The notes beneath the pieces were generated by a model. It had not been told where the DNA came from. It saw only the letters and a program-made list of their open reading frames with translations, and searched no databases. From contig KV908379.1 in the NCBI GenBank assembly GCA_002005505.1, positions 159,412-223,411 on the forward strand: DNA of 64,000 bases. Reading direction: 5' to 3'. The first letter of the stretch is position 1. Every line of letters begins with the position of its first letter. Position numbers and translations under genes: made by a program. This DNA comes from Botryococcus braunii (lineage: Eukaryota > Chlorophyta > Trebouxiophyceae). Positions 34,773 to 64,000 of this stretch are shown here, piece after piece.

Positions 34773-36485
34773 TACAGCAGCCGTCCTCGAGAGAGCACGG
34801 ATCATGTTGAATCCCAATGGATTTATGGCCAGAAGCCCGGCCTTCTTGAAGAGACTTCCGCCTTTGATCCTTGCCGCGTCTAACTCCCAACGGCACTGAC
34901 GGGAACAACACACTTCTTTGCCCCTATGTTAACGGGAGCAAGGAATTTCTTGTCAACTAGCTCACTTTCTGAACTAACTAAAAGCCGTAGCCCCTGAGAA
35001 TTCGAACCTCCTGTCGAAACAACGCCAGCTGGCAGAAGCCTGCAGAAATCTGGCACTACAAGGGTAAAGTCTCAAAAGTTAAAACAGCACTCCACTCCAC
35101 TTCCCTCACACTTCCTCCCTTTCATGTCACTATACTGTTACAATGACGACCCACGCCAAGCTCAAAGGACACTGGAATGCACGTGCAAACGTGTGGGCAC
35201 GCCCGCAAGGCACACCCCCCGACGTTGCACGGGCAAAGGTGGCAAGGGCACACCCCCGAGGTGCACCCCCAAGGAACGCCGAACAGATCAGTGGATCAGC
35301 AAATGCCAGAAACCCCTTCTGTGGTGGCAGCCAGTCTCTGTCCATCTGAGTGCGACGGGAAAGTCTTAATCAAGATCTTTCTCTGATAAATCTTACACGA
35401 AACTAGCTTTGTATAAGGTGTGCACGTGCCCCCTGACACCCCAGGAGCCCGCGTTGTCAATGAACGTCCACGTATCTAATAGTGAACGTAAATTAATGAA
35501 TTCAAGAGGACCCTCCATTGAAGATGGCCCTTGAAATTAAACATACAACAGACTGTGAGGAGAAATCACACCCTGGCATGTCCCCAAAAACTCCCACCCT
35601 GAGAGATGCCAGCTGGCATCTCTTAAAAAAAAAAAAAAAAAACCCACCTTGAGAGGGTGGGGCCCCCCCCCCCTCCTGGAGATAAAACAGGACCTCTTGA
35701 GCAGCCCACAGATAAGGGCCTCTTTTCAGGAAATATCCATCGCGACGTACAACAGGCAGTCCAGAAACATCATACCAAATCTCTAAAGCAAAGAGCTCTG
35801 CAACTGCCTTGCTTGGTCCTATTCAGCTCGAAAGCCAGTTGCGCACATCTTGGGGCTCTTTAACTACTTATCAGACACTGCGGAAACTTTTGAAAACCAA
35901 CAGATAGCTTGCTGTGCGAATGCCAGAGAATTTCTACAACGACTTTCATTGTACACGTGTATCGGGTGTCAGCAACTCGTACCGGGACGACCCAGCCTCC
36001 TGAATTTCTCCTAAGCCTCCTCAACATTTTGAGACTTTAGACGGAAAGAATACCCGGCCTTGGAACGGTGATTTAATTTCATTTAAAACGACACTCACGC
36101 CGAAGCCGCTAGGTGAGCGGACCAAAGTCAGAAAATCCCCCTTGAGGAAATTTCTTTAGGGAGGCACCACCAGAACGGCCGCCTGGTTCGGAATCTCGTC
36201 TGTTTCGATGCCTTCTTTTCCCAACTGACGAAAATAGCGGAGACTCGTCAACTGTCCAGCATGCCTCCATAGAGGAGTTGCACGACGCCGGCGCCAGAAA
36301 AGACCTTAACTTGTTGCCAGAAATGTACAAAGACGGCCCTTTTCCCTCAGCCCGTCTGTCTGGACTGTGGCTAGCCTCCCTCCTAATCAAATCAAAACAA
36401 TTACTCATGAAGAAATTTGAACGTACATGTTCCACTCCAGAAAAAAAAAAAAAAAAAAACATGGAACACGTACTTCATCCAACCC

Positions 36486-36491
36486 CCCCCC

Positions 36492-36550
<59 letters not shown>
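36486..36550. repeat. (CA)n array just downstream of nitrite reductase
   Basis: A C-run followed by about 55 bp of CA, ending 33 bp from the nitrite reductase stop codon. Confidence 0.95.
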
Positions 36551-36551
<1 letters not shown>

Positions 36552-36582
36552 GTAAGAGCATTCACTGACATTGATGGTGATG

Positions 36583-44531
<7,949 letters not shown>

Positions 44532-46134
44532 GGTATCCCTGCACAAGATAACATGGGCACAAACTGTTCACTGGAACCTTGTCTTGTACCCTTTGAGAAC
44601 CTCTCTTGGAAGATTTCGAAAATTGTTCAAAACGTTTAAGTCAGCAAGAACCTTTGGATCCCTCCTGCTGTGCACGATTTGTCGGATAAGCATCAACCGA
44701 TGCCATGTCGAATGACCGACGTCTGAGCCAAATACATAAGTACAGGCAAACGATAAACTTGTGGATAACACCCAAGTAGGAAAAACAAAATCACTCATGG
44801 AATCATGAATCACCATAGGTATCCTAAAGGACGGGCCTGAAAGCATTGACATCCCGTAAAGCCCCGTGGTGTCGCGTTCAGTGTTGCATTGCCCGCTGGT
44901 TTCATTCAAAATATATATCCTTGTATGAACCTTGTTTCCTTGGCTCTACCAACATATGCCCCTCACATGCGGTTCACATGATCATACAGAAGTGCCCGTG
45001 AACCCCCGTGAGGTTCCACGGGACAAGGTTTTAAAGTCTGGCGCACGCAGCCGAGCGAAAACTTTGAGGCTTCAAATCAAATGGTCGGAAACAACACTGA
45101 TTGACGCTTTTACATTGTAAAACTCATCAATTCAATATCCTTGGATACCTCGTTGACAACTCGTACTGCATGTGCCGAACACGAAATCCGTTTCTTTGCC
45201 GAGGGACGACTCATATGGACAGGGAGGTGGCAAGCGGCCGCCAATCAAAACAAAAGATTACCTGGATGCTTTAAAGTTGGTAGTTCGCCGTGTGGCCCGT
45301 TAAGACTTCGCCGGCACCAGGATGGGGAGCTCACTTGATGAAGGACACAATCAAATAACCACAATAGCTTACCACTGAGCTCCTATCCAAGCTTTATATC
45401 GTTGCTATGCCCCGACCAGCAATCAAGGGACGCTGGAGCTTTTGGTACACAAATCAGTTCTAAAGGGGTGGTCCCTCTCACGGGAGGTGGTCCCTCGGAA
45501 ATCGGAAGGCCTCATTCTGAGTGTCCCCAGTTGCATCCTTCGGGCAAGTCACGGACGGCTAAGCACCCATCGTTGACTTAAATACCTGAGGGAGTCCAAC
45601 ACGGTGTAGATCACATGAATCCTCTCCTTCCTGTAAGTGTTCCTCGAGTTTCTACTGTCCTTTCCGTGCAATCGCTTTCAGGTATCCGTGGTGTAGGCAT
45701 CCGACCACGCCAGTTAAAAGCGACTTCTACAAGATCACTGAGTTGTAAAGACTGTTGTGAAGACTATTGTTGAGGTATGTGAATGCTTATTAACTTGAGA
45801 TCCGTCATATTAGTGGGATATTGTCATGCAAGCTCCCGACGTGATCGTTATGGTCGTCAAAGGGCAATATAATTAGGGCGCAACCAGGTTTGTAAGTTAT
45901 TCTGGTGTTTCTTGGGAAGCATTCGTGCCCAAGCTTCGTTAATTTCCCCCTGCAATAAGTCGCAACTGAGCCTCCTGTTCGAACCGAGATCAACGGACGC
46001 TGGTCAGGCTCCGAATCCAGCAGTAACGAACGACTTTTTCACATGTCGTTCTCCAAACGATCATTGATTGCGAGCCTGACTTAAATTCTGCTGGGACGCA
46101 GGGACTTGGTGTTGCCCACGCCTGTGCCTTTCTA
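44532..46134. promoter_or_regulatory. shared intergenic region between divergent nitrite and nitrate reductase genes
   Basis: This 1.6-kb stretch separates the two start codons and should hold both promoters and 5' untranslated regions. Unlike most of the window it has no long dinucleotide array and no minisatellite. Just upstream of the nitrate reductase ATG there is a foldback: GTCAGGCTC at 46003-46011 pairs with GAGCCTGAC at 46072-46080, with a weaker inner pair ACGAACGAC / GTCGTTCT. Promoter function is inferred from position; no specific binding site is claimed. Confidence 0.6.
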
Positions 46135-60814
<14,680 letters not shown>

Positions 60815-62430
60815 GGCGTGCTCCAGCGCATGGAGCATCGGAGTTGCCACCCTTGCAAACAGATGCTTTGGGGAACAGTAAGATGCAAACTTTTGGGCAA
60901 GCTCCGGAGTCCTGAAGGTTTGCAGTCGCGCGAACCGGGCATCCAGCGTCGTCGTCATCGCGAGCGTTGCCCCTCGCTGTGAAGGAAGGGGGACCGCAGC
61001 GCGGTGAGGAACGTTACGGCCCACTGCGATCGTCGAAGAAGAAGGAATCCGCGCATGGGCTCCAGCAGTCTCTCTCTACTTTCCGCAAATTGCTCTTGTA
61101 TAAACTGCTGGACAGTGTGCGCGTCGGGCTGGGCCCGAGTCTGTTCCTCGAAGAAGAAGAAGAAGAAGGAAGGAATCCGTGCATGCCCCCCTGGATTTTC
61201 CTTGATTCCAATTTTTGGCCCTCGAAAAACTCTGGAGGATGTGCCGCGTTGGTCCACCGCCAAGTGCGATCGTCGAAGAAGACGGAAACCCTGCCTGGGC
61301 TCCAGTTTCCTCTTCATTCCAAAAAAAATTACCTTTTGACGGAATGGACAGACCTCTGCAGCATTAAGCTCGGGCTGAGCAGAGTGGTGGTCAGCCCAGA
61401 AGAAAAGAAGAGCAGCGCAGCACCAAGTAGGACTCAGAGAGAGTGAAGAATATATGCCTGTCTTGAAGGCAGGAAAAGGGGAAGTGTCATTCTTGTTTTT
61501 TCCTGATCTTGGCGTGTTCTTGGAGCGTGCAGCAATGTTGTAGGCGCGCTTGTATGGCAACCACTGGGCGAGTTGAGCAATCTTTCCTCGCTTTCAATTC
61601 AATGCGACAGGAGAATATATAGAGTATGTACTGCAGAAAATCCAATTCGATGCGAAAGGAGAATATATTGGGTATGTACTGCAGAAATTGCAACGCTGTT
61701 AACCATGATCCATTCAGGGTCATCAGTGGAGATTCAGCCCCTTAATATTAATATTATTGTTAATATTAAATCTGTCATGTCCATTTTTAGGTGGTCTCGT
61801 CGGCTCTGCATGGCCCAGGGATCCATCATTTCGGGAGCGATATCGCAGCTGTTCTCACAATGCATCTGTGAACAGCTCCGGAGATGCTCTCACCGTGCAG
61901 ATGCTGTACTTGAGGACAGTGCACATATTCGTTCTAGGGTGCACCCACGTGGGAATATATCTGCAACCAAATGAGTGCACGGGAGCACCAATGTAGGTGA
62001 AGGAACACGAGGTTCCTCTGCGTAGGATCACACAAATGACCCTGTGCGGTTAGGATAGGCTTCATTCTTTATTCTAAATGACCCTGTGCCTCTCTGCTTT
62101 GCTTCCAAGGATTGGACGTTCGGGCTGAGATGCCGGCGGACTTTCGAACCCCATGCATGCAAGATGCATGCCAGCTGTGCATATGTGTCAGGAAAGGCGC
62201 TTCATTCGCAGGCCCAACTGCTCTTGGATCAACGTGTTCATACGTCTCTAGTAATTCAAGGAGTGTGAGGCAAGTATGACCTTTCGAGGGGTGATATTAG
62301 ACACGAAGTTCTTTTCTTCTTCTTTTTTTTTTCTTTCCTTTCATTCTTTTTTTCCCCTTTCTTTTTGTAGTTAGGGCAAGGGACTGCAATTCGCTTGCTG
62401 CAACGTTTTGCCTTGCCCACTCCAGCCCGT
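60815..62430. other. 3' flank of nitrate reductase with local duplications
   Basis: Two diverged copies of a segment containing GCGATCGTCGAAGAAGA occur at about 61027 and 61266. A 50-bp direct repeat with GGAGAATATAT and GTATGTACTGCAGAAA lies at 61597-61690. No gene was recognised. Confidence 0.5.
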
Positions 62431-62439
62431 CGGGATGCG

Positions 62440-62725
62440 TTTCGGTAAACTTTCGCGGTTACAACTCAGTTCAAGTCGATGCACTTAGGGAAACAGTGGA
62501 TGAAGGTGCTTGTCGAACACTCCATCGGATCTTGTGGCGCTGCAGTCACGTGGGCGAGGTGATTGTGCCGCGCCCCAACGACGCACAGCTTCCAAAGGTG
62601 GCTCATACAAAGCCCCTGCAAATGATACAACTCGTGTTGCCCAAGCGCAGAGGTGGGGAAGACTACAGCACCTGTGCCGTGCGTGTGCTCAAGGGTACAA
62701 GTGTCCTGAAAGTATGTATGTAATG
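62440..62725 (+). other. unidentified coding-like open stretch
   Basis: An open frame of about 95 codons reads VNFRGYNSVQVDALRETV, then DEGACRTLHRILWRCSHVG, then EVIVPRPNDAQLPKVAHTK, and ends in GGEDYSTCAVRVLKGTSVLK before TAA at about 62722. Composition looks protein-like and is free of the repeat bias seen elsewhere. I do not recognise a family, and no start codon or flanking exons could be fixed. It may be an internal exon of a gene running off the window, or a transposon remnant. Confidence 0.3.
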
Positions 62726-62892
62726 TGCGAGAGCGTAGAAGAAATGTTCCGAGCAGCAAGGGTTTTTAAGAGCGCCTTACGCTGAACAAAAGAGGTGCAG
62801 GGGGGTTTTTGCTGTGTTTTTGTTCGCGTTATTCATTTCCCCTGCAGAGAAGAAAGACAGGATAACTGAGGGAGTCATTGCTTTAATGGGGT

Positions 62893-62980
62893 CTACCAAG
62901 AATATTGAGTGATCATTTGATCATGAATGGGGTCTACCAGGAATATTCAGCGATCATTTGATCACGAATGAATATTGACA
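62893..62980. repeat. 45-bp direct repeat
   Basis: Two copies of AATGGGGTCTACCA-GAATAT followed by GATCATTTGATCA. Confidence 0.9.
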
Positions 62981-63010
62981 AGCTTTTCATGAAGTGGCAG
63001 GGGTTTCTTT

Positions 63011-63238
63011 ATGCCCTGCTTGACAATTTCCCCATGTTTACGCCTAGGAGTTCGTGGGACAGAAAGGGAGATTAGATTGGCTTCGGGACGATACCGGGTC
63101 CAGCTTGGCTCCTCCATGCATATGCTGGAGGGTCGTTTCGTTCCATCAGATGCAGCACGTATGTGCCAAGTTGGAGTTAAAACGTGTGAAGGGGACAAGA
63201 AGAAGGGAAGTTGGGTAAAAATAAAATCCCTAAATTAA
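63011..63238 (+). other. possible second coding-like stretch, unidentified
   Basis: A 75-codon frame contains RGTEREIRLASGRYRVQLG and RFVPSDAARMCQVGVKT. It has mixed, protein-like composition but no recognised domain. It could belong with the stretch 300 bases upstream. Low confidence. Confidence 0.2.
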
Positions 63239-63435
63239 TTAACTACTCGTGAAGGGAGCACGGAGGCAGTCGGGTCTCCGAAGGATAAATTTAAAGCAAT
63301 GTTAACTTTACCTTTAAAGTAGAGGTTTCTGTGTCATGCAAGGTATCAAAGAGGGATAGAGGTGGATGCTCTGTGAATTCAACAGAGTTTTAGGCTGACG
63401 ACTCGAGGGAGCGTTTGAGTGGGTGAATTTGGCTC

Positions 63436-63554
63436 ATCCTGGTGGGTTTTCCAAATTACAAACCATTGAGAAACGTAACCCACCTTATGGACCAGACAGG
63501 TTTCTCAATGGTTTGTAATTTGGAAAACCCACCAGGATAAGGTGGGTTACGTTT
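63436..63554. repeat. interlocked perfect inverted repeats
   Basis: A 39-base arm at 63436-63474 is the exact complement of 63500-63538. A second 17-base arm at 63471-63487 is the exact complement of 63538-63554. The first pair would form a stem with a 25-base loop. Confidence 0.95.
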
Positions 63555-64000
63555 GGCCAGCAACAAAGCCACCACTTGTACGGACGGTGAGCTGAACCCC
63601 AATCTGCGGTAATCTGACAAGGAGCGCCGCCGTACCTTGGCCCTCGCCTCCATTACAAAGGAATGTCTGCATGCAGTCCACCGCATGCCAGCACACCCTA
63701 TTGCGTGGCGCTTGATTCGGACACGACCCAGTCGGTAAAGACTTCGTTTAGGACATTTCAGGGGGCAGATTGTTGAGTTGGCGGTTGTCGGTACGATTGA
63801 CTCGATCAATCCACTCCAAAATGTTATGGCAGGTTTGATGTGCAGAGCTCCGAGATTTTCCACCACACCGCCATCCCAAACCGACAACCCCCACATTGGG
63901 GCGCACTGGTGACGGGAGTAACGTCATTCGGAAACCCAGATCGGTAAAAACCCTTAAGCCGGTGATCACTGGCTTATGTTTTCTTCCAATTTGGTCTTTG

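Noticed and set aside
60955..61560. 201-codon minus-strand frame as a gene
   Set aside because: It is built over two diverged direct repeats rich in GAAGAAGAA, with no recognisable domain.

Overview
The window is nuclear DNA from an intron-rich eukaryote, most likely a green alga. Three signs point there: a ferredoxin-type nitrite reductase with a chloroplast transit-like N-terminus, a plant-type NAR2 nitrate-transport partner, and an assimilatory nitrate reductase with molybdenum-cofactor, heme and FAD domains. I cannot name the genus. Introns all follow GT-AG and are loaded with (CA)n, (CT)n, (GA)n and (ATC)n arrays and private minisatellites. Nearly all long open frames in the window are readings of those arrays, not genes. 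Exon models were built by eye from protein family similarity, splice signals and codon-phase agreement at every junction.

Layout. 271-5974 (+): ZIP-family metal transporter, 6 exons. 5975-8694: no gene seen. 8695-12670 (-): organellar RlmH-type SPOUT rRNA methyltransferase, 5 exons; its second intron holds the tail of a LINE retroelement in the opposite orientation. 12671-14125: no gene. 14126-22682 (-): threonine aspartase (taspase-1 family), 9 exons, about 930 residues because of two large insertions, one built of 11-residue repeats. 22683-30360: repeats and a decayed Copia gag, no host gene. 30361-32448 (-): NAR2/NRT3 nitrate transporter accessory protein, 4 exons. 32449-36582: repeats and foldbacks. 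36583-44531 (-): ferredoxin-nitrite reductase, 11 exons. 44532-46134: shared divergent promoter region. 46135-60814 (+): nitrate reductase, 17 exons. 60815-64000: repeats, an interlocked inverted repeat and one unidentified coding-like stretch.

Function. NAR2, nitrite reductase and nitrate reductase form a nitrate assimilation cluster. NAR2 would support high-affinity nitrate uptake with an NRT2 carrier, which is not in the window. Nitrate reductase makes nitrite in the cytosol and nitrite reductase makes ammonium in the plastid. The two reductases are transcribed away from a common 1.6-kb intergenic region, which suggests co-regulation by nitrate and ammonium.

Most notable. Many introns carry tandem copies of their own 3' end, sometimes reaching into the following exon. 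Each intron has a private repeat family, so introns appear to grow by duplication at the acceptor. Three single-base frame breaks, two of them in G-runs, interrupt otherwise intact genes and look like assembly indels.
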